From: Jiella mangrovi
Lineage (GTDB): Bacteria; Pseudomonadota; Alphaproteobacteria; Rhizobiales; Rhizobiaceae
NCBI RefSeq assembly: GCF_017815135.1
Contig: NZ_JAGJCF010000019.1
Coordinates: forward strand, 23,475-87,474
Reading direction: 5' to 3'
DNA: 64,000 nt
A program made the position numbers and the translations under genes. This document shows positions 49,859 through 58,032 of the stretch, one piece after another. Positions within the stretch are counted from its first letter, which is position 1. The number at the start of each line of letters is the position of its first letter. The notes under the pieces were generated by a model, which saw only the letters and a list, made by a program, of their open reading frames with translations, searched no databases and was not told the DNA's origin.

Positions 49859-50608
49859 TCAGATCATGTAATGGCCGCCATTCATGTTGAGCGAGACGCC
49901 GGTGTAGAAGCCGCCCTCCTCGCTGGCGAGGAGAAGCGCGCTGCCCGCGACTTCCTCCACGCGGCCGAGACGTTTCATCGGCAGCTGGGCCACCACGGCA
50001 TCGACCACCTCCGGCGGCAGGCTCGCCACGAGAGGCGTGTCGATCGGGCCGGGGGCGAGGCAGTTGACGGTGATGCCGGCCTCCGCCGTCTCGTGGGCGA
50101 GCGCTTTGGTGAAACCGAAGATGCCGGCCTTGGCGGCGCAATAGGGCACCATGCCGGGCGCGCCGCGATGGCCGAGCTGCGAGGCAAGGTTGATGATCCG
50201 CCCCCATCTGGCCGCGCGCATGGCCGGCAGCACCGCCTGGGTGACGAGGAAGGTGCCGGTGAGATGGACGGCGAGCATCCGGTTCCAAAGCGCGAGGCTG
50301 ACATCCTCGAGCGGTGCCACCTCGTCGATGCCGGCGGCATTGACGAGGATCGTCGGCGCGCCGAGCGCTGTGGTGATCTCATCGAGCGCAGTGGCGACGC
50401 CTTCGGGGTCGGTCACGTCGCAGGCGGCATAGTGGAAGTCAGCGCCAATCGCCTCGAGCTCGGCGCGAACCTTGTCCGGCAGGGCCGTGCCGAGGTCGAT
50501 GATCGCGACCTTGGCGCCCTCGCTGGCAAAGAGGTTGGCGATGGCGCGGCCGATGCCGCTGGCGCCGCCGGGGACGAGGGCCGTGCGCCCTTTCAGCTTG
50601 CCGGTCAT
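49859..50608 (-). CDS. Short-chain dehydrogenase/reductase
   Basis: A 249-residue classical SDR: PGGASGIGRA, ILVNAAGIDEVAPL (VNAAG in place of NNAG), NLASQLGHRGAPGMVPYCAAKAG with the Y-x3-K pair, VNCLAPGPIDTPLV and C-terminal NMNGGHYMI. It begins four bases after the stop of the upstream ATPase gene, so it is tightly operonic. The ATG at 50608 is chosen because the 13 codons upstream are Arg-rich and lie inside the ATPase gene. Substrate unknown; the residue pattern gives no clue beyond an NAD(P)-linked alcohol dehydrogenase. Confidence 0.9.
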   Translation of the reverse strand: MTGKLKGRTALVPGGASGIGRAIANLFASEGAKVAIIDLGTALPDKVRAELEAIGADFHYAACDVTDPEGVATALDEITTALGAPTILVNAAGIDEVAPLEDVSLALWNRMLAVHLTGTFLVTQAVLPAMRAARWGRIINLASQLGHRGAPGMVPYCAAKAGIFGFTKALAHETAEAGITVNCLAPGPIDTPLVASLPPEVVDAVVAQLPMKRLGRVEEVAGSALLLASEEGGFYTGVSLNMNGGHYMI

Positions 50609-50612
50609 CGCC

Positions 50613-51665
50613 TCAGCCCGCCCATGCCGGCGCGGTCGGGGCGCCAACGGACAGCATCCGGTCCGAGATCGCGCGAAATTCGCTGAACTGATCGATGCTC
50701 TCGTCGAGAGCCGCGACCTTTTCGTGATTGATACAGTGCACGAGATGTCCTTTCGCGGGATATTCGGCGGGTGGCTTTGCGGTCCGGCAGGCGGGCTCGA
50801 CGAAGGGGCAGCGCGAGGCGAGAGGACAGCCCGGCGGCAGATCGACGGGGCTCGGGATCTCGCCCTCCAGCTTCAGCCGCTCGGGCGCCTTCAGCGAGGG
50901 ATGCGGCAGCAGGACGGAGGCCATCAGGCCGACCGAATAGGGATGTCGCGGCCGCGCGCAGACCTCTTCCGCCGGTCCCGTCTCCATCACCGAGCCGAGA
51001 TAGAGAACGGTGATCCGGCTCGAGAGAAAGCGCACCGTGGAAAGATCGTGGGAGATGAAGAGATAGGCGATCCCCGTCTCCGCCTGGAGGCGGATCAGGA
51101 GATCGACGATCTCGGCGCGCGAGGTCGGATCGAGCGCCGAGGTCGGCTCGTCGAGGACGAGAAGATCAGGCTTCGACATGATCGCCCGCCCGATCGCCGC
51201 GCGCTGCAACAGGCCGGGGCTGAGGTCCGAGGGCAGGCTTTCGGCCACCCGCTCGGAAATGCCGATGAGGGCGAGCACCTCGCGCAGCCGCTTCACCCGG
51301 TCGGGACCCGAAACCCCCAGATAGATCAGCGGCTCCATCATCGCCCGCGCGATCGTTTCACGTGGATTGAAGGATTCCATCGGCTCCTGGAACAGAAGCT
51401 GGATGCGGCCGCGCACCTCCGGGTGGCGGATGTTGCGGGCCGTCGTCATCGGTTCGCCGTCGAACACGATGCTGCCCTTTGTCGCCTCGATCAGACCGAC
51501 GACGCAGCGGCCGACCGTGGTCTTGCCCGATCCCGATTCCCCCACCAGCGCAAGGGTCTCGCCGCGCGCGATCTCGAGATCGACGCCGTTCAGCGCCTGC
51601 ACCAGCTTGGCCGAGCCGGATATGGCGAAATGCTTGACGAGGCCGGAGACGGTGAGAAGCGTCAT
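50613..51665 (-). CDS. ABC transporter ATP-binding protein, DppF type, with altered signature motif
   Basis: A 350-residue oligopeptide-class ATPase. Walker A GESGSGKTT, Q-loop LLFQEPMESFNP, Walker B LLVLDEPTSALD (Glu173) and H-loop FISHDLSTV (His206) are intact. The signature, however, reads LSPGLLQR: the first glycine of LSGGQ is Pro150. In the heterodimer this signature faces the nucleotide held by the DppD-type partner, whose own catalytic residues are altered too. The C-terminal GCPLASRCPFVEPAC tail is present. Coupled to the partner gene by an ATGA overlap (51662-51665). Confidence 0.92.
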   Translation of the reverse strand: MTLLTVSGLVKHFAISGSAKLVQALNGVDLEIARGETLALVGESGSGKTTVGRCVVGLIEATKGSIVFDGEPMTTARNIRHPEVRGRIQLLFQEPMESFNPRETIARAMMEPLIYLGVSGPDRVKRLREVLALIGISERVAESLPSDLSPGLLQRAAIGRAIMSKPDLLVLDEPTSALDPTSRAEIVDLLIRLQAETGIAYLFISHDLSTVRFLSSRITVLYLGSVMETGPAEEVCARPRHPYSVGLMASVLLPHPSLKAPERLKLEGEIPSPVDLPPGCPLASRCPFVEPACRTAKPPAEYPAKGHLVHCINHEKVAALDESIDQFSEFRAISDRMLSVGAPTAPAWAG

Positions 51666-52660
51666 GCCACGGCCTCCACCGGGAAGTGGCAGCGCACGCG
51701 GCGCCCGGGCGCGACGTCGCGCAGGGCCGGCGCCTCTGCGATACAGCGCGGCTGACGGCGCACGCAGCGCTCGGCGAAGCGGCAGGCTGGCGAAGCGGCG
51801 GTCTTAAGCGGGGCGGCGGTCCATTGGCGCCGCAGCGAAACACTGTGGGCGAAGGCGGCCATCAGGAGAACCGAATAGGGATGGTGCGGCCGGTCGAAGA
51901 ACGCCTTTCGCGGCGCGTCCTCCACCACCTCGCCATCGTAAAGGATCACGATGCGGTCGCAGTAATGGGCGGTGACGGCGATGTCGCGGGTGATCAGAAG
52001 CGCCGCGACGCCCTTGTCCTCGACCAGCGCCTTGAAGAGGTCGAGCACCTGCCGCTGCACCGTCACGTCCAGCGCCGAGGTGGCGTCGTCGGAAATGACG
52101 AGGCCGGGATTGCAGGCGAGCGCGATGGCGATGACGACGCGCTGGGCCATCCCGCCGGAGAGTTCGTGCGGCCATGCGTCGAGCCGGCGTTCCGGATCGG
52201 GGATCGCGACGGCGCGCAGCATCTGGAGCGCCCGCTCGCGCGCCTCGGCCTTGCCGAGCCGCAGATGGTGGCGGATCACATTGGTGATCTGCGTGCCGAC
52301 GGTGAGGACGGGGTTGAGCTCGTTGCGCGGATTGGACACGATCATCGCGATGTCGCGGCCGGGCCGCACCGGGCTGTCGTCGCGGCCGATCCGGCTGATT
52401 GGCGCGCCGCGATAGTCCATCTCGCCGCAGACGAGCCGGCCATCGCCGGGGATCGCGTCCATGATTGTGCGGGCAAGCAGCGTCTTGCCGGCGCCTGCCT
52501 CGCCGACGAGGCCGACCATCTCGCCGGCATCGATGGCAAGGTCGATCCCGGCCAGCGCCGTGCGGGGCTCGCCGCCATAGCGGGGATAGGCGACGGTGAG
52601 GTTGCGCAGGGCGATCACCGGCGCCTCGTTCTCGATGGTTCGGGCAAGGGCCATGGCCAT
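51662..52660 (-). CDS. ABC transporter ATP-binding protein, DppD type, with degenerate catalytic residues
   Basis: A 332-residue oligopeptide-class ATPase. Walker A GEAGAGKTL and signature LSGGMAQR are normal. Three catalytic positions are not: the Q-loop glutamine is Ser109 (MIVSNPRNELNP), the Walker B glutamate is Asp192 (LVISDDATSALD, with Ala for the following Pro), and the H-loop histidine is Arg225 (LLITRDIAV). It can probably bind ATP but hydrolyse it poorly. Its intact signature serves the partner's intact site. Start ATG at 52660, with an in-frame ATG two codons later. It follows the permease by three bases. Confidence 0.92.
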   Translation of the reverse strand: MAMALARTIENEAPVIALRNLTVAYPRYGGEPRTALAGIDLAIDAGEMVGLVGEAGAGKTLLARTIMDAIPGDGRLVCGEMDYRGAPISRIGRDDSPVRPGRDIAMIVSNPRNELNPVLTVGTQITNVIRHHLRLGKAEARERALQMLRAVAIPDPERRLDAWPHELSGGMAQRVVIAIALACNPGLVISDDATSALDVTVQRQVLDLFKALVEDKGVAALLITRDIAVTAHYCDRIVILYDGEVVEDAPRKAFFDRPHHPYSVLLMAAFAHSVSLRRQWTAAPLKTAASPACRFAERCVRRQPRCIAEAPALRDVAPGRRVRCHFPVEAVA

Positions 52661-52663
52661 CTC

Positions 52664-53674
52664 CTAGACGCGGGTTCTGGGATCGAGCGCGAAATAGAGA
52701 AGGTCGACCACGAGATAGACGACCAGCGAAAGCATCGCAGCGAACAGGACGAAGCCGAGCACCGGATTGACGTCGGCGTTGAGAACGCCCGCGACGGCGT
52801 ATTGTCCGGCCCCGCCCCAGCCGAACACGATCTCGACGAGCACCGCCGAGCCGATGAGGAAGCTGTAGAGCACCGAGACGATGGTGATGATGTTGGGAAG
52901 CGAGGCGCGGAAGGCCTGGGCGCGCACGGTCCTGCGCGGCAGCCCGCTGAGCCTGGCGAAAGCGATGTAGTCCGAGGAGAGCGCCCGGTCCATGGTCGAC
53001 TGGGTGATCTTCAGGATCGGCCCGGCATTGACGAGCCCGAGGGTGAGGACGGGCAGGATCAGATGTCCGAGCGCCGACCAGAACACGTCGAAGCGCCCCT
53101 CGATCAGGCTGTCGATCAGAACCGAGCCGGTGATCGTTTCGGGTGGGATCAGCATGAAGGAGAAGCGCCCGAGCGGCGCCGGCGCGATCTGCAGCACCGA
53201 ATAGAAAACGAAGATGAGGACGAGGGCGAGCCAGAAATCGGGCAGCGCGCCGGCCAAAAGCCCGTATCCGTCGGCAAAGCGGCGCAGCGCACCGCGCTTG
53301 TGCATGGACGAGGCGACGCCGAGCGGAATGCCGATGGCGAGCGCCAGAAGAAGGCTCAGCGTCACCAGTTCCAGCGTCGCGGGAAAGCGTTGCAGAAGGT
53401 CGGTCAGAACCGGATTGGCCGTCTGCCACGACATGCCGAGATCGCCCCGGGCCACATTGCCGAGATAGATGAAGAACTGGTTCACCAGCGGCTGGTCGAG
53501 GCCCATCTGGCTGCGCAGATTGGCGACGGCGTCGGCGGTGGCGTTGGGTCCGAGCATCAGGACGGCCGGATCGCCGGGAATGAGCTTGATCAGGAAGAAG
53601 CTGATGGCGACGATGCCGATCAGTTGCGGGATCACGAACAGCAGCCGTCTTGCGATATAGCGCAGGATCTGCAT
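52664..53674 (-). CDS. ABC transporter permease, DppB type
   Basis: A 336-residue permease with about six helices: LRYIARRLLFVIPQLIGIVAISFFLI, MGLDQPLVNQFFIYLGNVARGDLGMSW (DppB hallmark), LAIGIPLGVASSMHKRG, LPDFWLALVLIFVFYSVLQIAPAPLG and the EAA loop YIAFARLSGLPRRTVRAQAFRASLPN. It begins one base after the DppC-type gene ends. In this operon the C-type permease comes first, the reverse of the other modules. Confidence 0.92.
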   Translation of the reverse strand: MQILRYIARRLLFVIPQLIGIVAISFFLIKLIPGDPAVLMLGPNATADAVANLRSQMGLDQPLVNQFFIYLGNVARGDLGMSWQTANPVLTDLLQRFPATLELVTLSLLLALAIGIPLGVASSMHKRGALRRFADGYGLLAGALPDFWLALVLIFVFYSVLQIAPAPLGRFSFMLIPPETITGSVLIDSLIEGRFDVFWSALGHLILPVLTLGLVNAGPILKITQSTMDRALSSDYIAFARLSGLPRRTVRAQAFRASLPNIITIVSVLYSFLIGSAVLVEIVFGWGGAGQYAVAGVLNADVNPVLGFVLFAAMLSLVVYLVVDLLYFALDPRTRV

Positions 53675-53675
53675 C

Positions 53676-54647
53676 TCAGTCTCCCGCCGGGCTGGCGCGG
53701 CGCCCGGCTTCGCGCAGGAGGCGGCCGCGGGCGACGGGATCGGCCAGAACCTCGATCGAGGCGCCGATGAGGGCGAAGCCGAAAACCGTGAGGCCGAGGG
53801 CGAGGCCCGGAAACACCGAGGGCCACCACTGCCCGGTCATGACGTTCTGGAAGCCCGCGGCGATCATCGAGCCCCATTCGGGCGTCGGCGCCTCGACGCC
53901 CGCGCCGACGAAGCTGAGGCAGGCGGTGATCAGGATCGACCAGCCGATATTGACCGAGAGCTGCGAGAGAACCGGCGCGATCGCGTTGGGGATCACGTGG
54001 CGCCGCAGGATGGTGATGTCGGAGGCGCCGGCCACATAGGCGGCTTCGACGAAACGCATGCCGCGAAGCGTCAGCACCTGGGTGCGCATCAGCCGCAGAT
54101 AGATCGGGATCGATACGAAGGCGATCGCCGCCACGATCGAGGCGATCGACTGGCCGAACACGGCGACGAGGCAGATCGCGAAGACGAAGACCGGAAACGC
54201 CTGCAACACGTCCGCCACGCGCATGACGGCGGATGCCAGGAGCGCCTGATGTCGCCGCCGTCCCTCGTAATAGCCGACGAGCGCGCCGAGCGGCGTGCCG
54301 ATCAGCGCCGACGTCATGGTTCCCAGGAGGGCGATGACGAGATCGATGCGCGGCGCGTAGATGATCCGCGTGGCGATATCCATGCCGGTATTGTCGGTGC
54401 CCATCCAGTGGGCCGCCGAGGGCGGCTCGAGATAGGCGGCGGGGTCGGCGCGCACCGGGTCGTAGGGGCTGATCACCCCGGCAAAGACGGTGAGAAGGAG
54501 CACCACGGCGATGATGACGTAGCCGACGGCAAAGCCCGGCCGCAGCCGCGCGACGGTGACGACGAAGTCCAGCGCCCCGCGCGCCCGGCCTCTGGGGGCT
54601 CTGACCGGGGCTGCCGCATCACGCATCATGCTGTCGGTGGCGACCAT
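53676..54647 (-). CDS. ABC transporter permease, DppC type
   Basis: A 323-residue permease. After an Ala/Arg-rich leader of about 35 residues come GYVIIAVVLLLTVFAGVISP, HWMGTDNTGMDIATRIIYAPRIDLVIALL (the usual GTDxxGRD has Met for Arg), MRVADVLQAFPVFVFAI, GMRFVEAAYVAGASDITILRRHVIPNAI (EAA loop) and CLSFVGAGVEAPTPEWG. The ATG at 54647 has GAGG seven bases upstream. The frame is open to 54782, inside the binding-protein gene, and that part is ignored. Confidence 0.91.
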   Translation of the reverse strand: MVATDSMMRDAAAPVRAPRGRARGALDFVVTVARLRPGFAVGYVIIAVVLLLTVFAGVISPYDPVRADPAAYLEPPSAAHWMGTDNTGMDIATRIIYAPRIDLVIALLGTMTSALIGTPLGALVGYYEGRRRHQALLASAVMRVADVLQAFPVFVFAICLVAVFGQSIASIVAAIAFVSIPIYLRLMRTQVLTLRGMRFVEAAYVAGASDITILRRHVIPNAIAPVLSQLSVNIGWSILITACLSFVGAGVEAPTPEWGSMIAAGFQNVMTGQWWPSVFPGLALGLTVFGFALIGASIEVLADPVARGRLLREAGRRASPAGD

Positions 54648-54670
54648 GGCGGGACCTCTTGCGGGCGGCA

Positions 54671-56332
54671 TCAGCCGAAGGACATGTCCTGAAAGCGCAT
54701 GTTGTTGGACGTGTAGTAGGTGAAGCCCTTGAGGTTGGCCCGCCGGTTCACCGTGAAGTTCGGATAGGCGATGAAGATCCACGGCGCTTCCTTGCCGACG
54801 ATCTTCTGGACCTCGTCCATCAGCGCGAAGCGCTTTTTCGTATCGGCGGTGACGGCGCCCTCGGCGAGCAGCGCGTCGACCTTCTCGTTCGCGTAGTTGC
54901 CGTAGTTCGAGAAGGTCTTGCTGTCGAAATAAAGCTGCATCGAATAGAGCGGATCAGGGCACCAGGGCGTGTCGGTGAAGAAGATCATCGGCTGGGTGCG
55001 GCCCGAGACCTCGTTGAAGAACGTTCCGGCGGGGATCTTCTTCAACGACACCTTGACGCCGATGTCGCGCAGCGCGGTCTGGAACAGGATCGCCATCGGC
55101 TCCTGGATCGGATCGCCGGCATTGTAGGCGAGGGTGGTCTCGAACCCGTCCGGCAGGCCCGCCTTGGCAAGGAGTTCGCGCGCCTTGTCGAGATCGTCGG
55201 AATAGGCCGCTGTGTCTTCGACGAAGCCGGGATAGATTGCCGGCATGGTGCCGTCCATCGCCGTCGCCGTGCCACGGAAGATGGTCTTGAGGACCTCCTT
55301 GGTCGGGAAGGCGTAGTTCATCGCCTGGCGCACCTCGACCTTGTCGAAGGGCGCGAATTTGGTGTTCAGCTCGACCCAGAACATCGGCGAGGCGGAAACG
55401 GTCTCCGACTTGACCCCGGGCACGGATTTGAGGCGCTCGATCTCCAGCGGCTGCAGCGTCTGCGCGATGTCGACGGCGCCGCCCTGGAGCAGCGAAACGC
55501 GGGTCGCGGAGGTCGGCACCTCCTTGTAGAGCACCTGCGCGATCGCCGGGGCGCCGCCATAATAGTCGCTGCGACCCTCCAGGACGACCTGCTGGCCCCG
55601 GGCGAGAAGCTTGATCCGGTAGGGGCCGAAGCCGGCGCTCTCATTGGCCAGGAAATCGCGCGCCCAGGGGTCGGCCTTCGTCGCCATTTCCTTGCATTTC
55701 GTCGAGTCGAGGATGTTGTTGTAGAGGTTGAGCTGCAGCTTCATCAGAAGCGGGCTCGCCTGCGGCAGCTGGAACCGCACCGTATATTTGTCGACGGCGA
55801 CGATGTTGTCCGGCCCGCTCATGGCCAGGAGCTTGGTGAAGAAGCCGCCGATCGCCCCGAGCGCGAATTTGCGCGCCCATGTCCAGACCACGTCCTCGGC
55901 GGTCAGTTCGTTGCCCCAGTTGGACAGGACGCCCTTGCGCAGCTTGAACTCCGCCCAAGTTCCGTCCTCGCCCGCCGTCCAGCTCTCGGCGAGCTTGCCG
56001 ACGGCGTTGATGCCGCCGGGAAGCTCGGGATAGCTCGCCACGTCCTCGCGCAGGATCTCCGGCGCGTCCGGGTCGGGAATGGTCTTGAAGGCGATCAGGC
56101 TGTCGTAGAGACAGCCGATCATGTCGATCGTGCCGAGCGAGCCGTCGAACTCGCTGTCGAGGGACTGGGGCGTCGCCGGCGCCGCGATCACCAGCGGCTT
56201 GCCCTGGGCAAGAGCGGGGACGGAAGAAAGCGCCGAACCGAGGCTGCCGAGCCCCGCCGTCGCGGCGAGGGACGCTGCGCCCGTCGCCAGAAACCGGCGG
56301 CGATCGATCGGAAAGCGGGGCGTTTGGCTCAT
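54671..56332 (-). CDS. ABC transporter substrate-binding protein, family 5, Tat-type signal
   Basis: A 553-residue binding protein. The N-terminus IDRRRFLATGAASLAATAG with a following hydrophobic stretch and PALAQG is a twin-arginine signal, so it is probably exported folded, unlike the other binding proteins in the window. Family 5 motifs: FKLRKGVLSNWGNELTAEDVVWTW, AGFGPYRIKLLARGQQVVLE, VRQAMNYAFPTKEVLK and DLDKARELLAKAGLPDGFE. It lies between the first RutA-like gene and the permeases of its importer. The ligand is presumably the substrate of the flavin monooxygenases; no motif names it. Confidence 0.92.
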   Translation of the reverse strand: MSQTPRFPIDRRRFLATGAASLAATAGLGSLGSALSSVPALAQGKPLVIAAPATPQSLDSEFDGSLGTIDMIGCLYDSLIAFKTIPDPDAPEILREDVASYPELPGGINAVGKLAESWTAGEDGTWAEFKLRKGVLSNWGNELTAEDVVWTWARKFALGAIGGFFTKLLAMSGPDNIVAVDKYTVRFQLPQASPLLMKLQLNLYNNILDSTKCKEMATKADPWARDFLANESAGFGPYRIKLLARGQQVVLEGRSDYYGGAPAIAQVLYKEVPTSATRVSLLQGGAVDIAQTLQPLEIERLKSVPGVKSETVSASPMFWVELNTKFAPFDKVEVRQAMNYAFPTKEVLKTIFRGTATAMDGTMPAIYPGFVEDTAAYSDDLDKARELLAKAGLPDGFETTLAYNAGDPIQEPMAILFQTALRDIGVKVSLKKIPAGTFFNEVSGRTQPMIFFTDTPWCPDPLYSMQLYFDSKTFSNYGNYANEKVDALLAEGAVTADTKKRFALMDEVQKIVGKEAPWIFIAYPNFTVNRRANLKGFTYYTSNNMRFQDMSFG

Positions 56333-56503
56333 GACACGAAATGCTCCTCACGCGGCCAGGCGCGAACCTGCCGGTCAAGCCCGGGAATCGGGCACAATCG
56401 GGACGTCTGGATCGGCAATTCTTCAGGCCGGCGGATCTCTCGTCCGCCGCCTCCGGCTCGCCCGGTCCTGCCGGGCGGGCGCCGGGTCACGTCGAATGGC
56501 GCC

Positions 56504-57583
56504 CTATTCGGCCGCGGCTTTGAGCTGACGCGATTTCATCAGCGGCTGGATATGCTGGCCGAACTGGTCCATCCCCACGACGAAGTCGTCGAAGGTCAGC
56601 ATGATGCCCTTCACATGCGGGACGCTGGCGGCCTCGTCGAGCATCGCGGCGACGCTCTCATAGGAGCCGACCACGGTGCCCATGTTGAAGTTGACCGCGC
56701 CCTCGGGAAGGTTGATCGCCTGCGCCGTCGAGGTCTCGCCGGACGAGCTGTCGGCCGCGCCCTGAACGCCCATATAGGCGAGCGCTTCCATGTCGGCGCC
56801 TTCGCGGTAGCTGTGCCACTTGGCCTGCGCCTTCTCGTCGGTCTCGTCGGCGATCACCATGAACAGCACATAGGCGCCGACGTCCCGGCCGGTCTTGGCA
56901 GCCGCGGCGGCGAGGCGCTCGGCGGTCGGCGCGAAGGCCGTCGGCGTGTTGACGCCGGTGCCCAGGACGAAGGAATAGTCGGCATACTGGCTGGAAAACG
57001 CCATGCCGGTATCCGACTGGCCTGCCGCCACGAGCTCGATCTTGCCGGAGGGCTTCGGCAGCATCCGGCAGTCGTCCATCTGGAAATGCTTGCCCTTGAA
57101 GTCCGACTGGCCGGTCTCCCAGAGGTCCTTCATCACCTGGCAGTATTCGCTGGAATACTCGTAGCGATACTTGAAATAGTCGTCGCCGGGCCACACGCCC
57201 ATCTGGGTGTATTCGTTCGGCGCCCAGCCCGAGACGATGTTGATGCCGAAGCGCCCCGGCGCGACATTGTCGATGGTGGTGGCCATGCGTGCGACCAGCG
57301 CCGGCGGCAGGGTGAGGACCGCGGTCGAGGCGAACAGCTTGATCCGCTTGGTGACGGCCGCGAGAGCCGCCATCAGGGTGAAGCTTTCCAGATTGTGGTC
57401 CCAGAACTCGGTTTCGCCGCCAAACCCCCTCAGCTTGACCATGGAGAGCGCGAAATCGAGGCCGTAATCCTCCGCTTTCTGAACGACGGTGCGATTGAGG
57501 TCGAAGCTCGGCATGTACTGCGGAGACGTCTTCGAGATCAGCCAGCCATTGTTTCCGATGGGGATGAAAACGCCCATGTCCAT
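56504..57583 (-). CDS. RutA-like flavin-dependent amide monooxygenase, paralogue 1
   Basis: A 359-residue luciferase-fold enzyme very close to RutA, the FMN-dependent monooxygenase that oxidatively opens uracil. The segments [86 protein letters not shown] and [21 protein letters not shown] are RutA-like almost throughout. It is the first gene of the operon. No rutB, rutC, rutD, rutE or rutG is present, so a normal uracil pathway is not complete here. Start ATG at 57583 (MDMGVFIP); the upstream extension of 22 codons lacks homology. A T-N11-A palindrome lies 87 bases upstream. Confidence 0.88.
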   Translation of the reverse strand: MDMGVFIPIGNNGWLISKTSPQYMPSFDLNRTVVQKAEDYGLDFALSMVKLRGFGGETEFWDHNLESFTLMAALAAVTKRIKLFASTAVLTLPPALVARMATTIDNVAPGRFGINIVSGWAPNEYTQMGVWPGDDYFKYRYEYSSEYCQVMKDLWETGQSDFKGKHFQMDDCRMLPKPSGKIELVAAGQSDTGMAFSSQYADYSFVLGTGVNTPTAFAPTAERLAAAAAKTGRDVGAYVLFMVIADETDEKAQAKWHSYREGADMEALAYMGVQGAADSSSGETSTAQAINLPEGAVNFNMGTVVGSYESVAAMLDEAASVPHVKGIMLTFDDFVVGMDQFGQHIQPLMKSRQLKAAAE

Positions 57584-58032
57584 TTGCGCAAGTTCCCTTG
57601 TTCGTCGCGTCAGGTCGGGACTGTGTGCGTTTGTCGCGCTGCGGCGCAATCGACGGATTTGATGGCTGCGGCTGAGTTTTTCTCAGCCCGGTCATCCCGG
57701 CGGATCGAGCGCGAGGGAGCAGCTTTTACAGGCGCCGCGTGCAATGCCCTCCATCGATCACATTGTCCAGTTTTTGAACGGCTTTTGCCAAAACTTTCAG
57801 CACTTTGCGACGTTAAATGAGGCTTATTTCACTCGCCTGCCGCCCGTTTGCATGCTCCTATGGAGCGGCCAGAGGATCGAGAGCCGACCACGGCGGCATG
57901 GCTCGTTGCCTGCGGCGGCAAACCGTGTTGCGAGCCCGCCCGCCGGGAACGTCACGTCTTCATCGAAACCCTGGCCGGTCGTCACGATCGCCGCCCTGAT
58001 CGGCATTGCCTTGTGCAGGATAGGGAAAGTCG
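57584..58032. other. Divergent control region, RutA-like operon / LysR gene
   Basis: 449 bases without a supportable gene. It must hold the promoters for the ten-gene minus-strand operon and for the LysR gene. The clearest element is a 19-base palindrome at 57670-57688. The part from 57760 to 57830 is AT-rich (for example CAGTTTTTGAACGG and AAAACTTTCAGC) and may carry a promoter, but no confident hexamer pair was identified. Confidence 0.45.
57670..57688. promoter_or_regulatory. Palindrome GGCTGAGTTTTTCTCAGCC, candidate LysR box
   Basis: A perfect inverted repeat: GGCTGAG (57670-57676) and CTCAGCC (57682-57688) around TTTTT. The core TGAGTTTTTCTCA (57673-57685) is an exact T-N11-A LysR box. 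The same TGAG-N5-CTCA core occurs at 58989-59001 on the other side of the LysR gene, upstream of the amidase-fold gene. Confidence 0.6.

Noticed and set aside
47340..57583. A standard uracil (Rut) operon
   Set aside because: Only RutA- and RutF-like members are present; RutB, RutC, RutD, RutE and RutG equivalents are absent and two SDRs and an ABC importer take their place.
54659..57820. A 1053-codon open frame on the plus strand opposite the binding-protein and RutA-like genes
   Set aside because: Exact antisense of two clearly recognisable proteins; translation is an Arg/Gly/Val-rich shadow without motifs.
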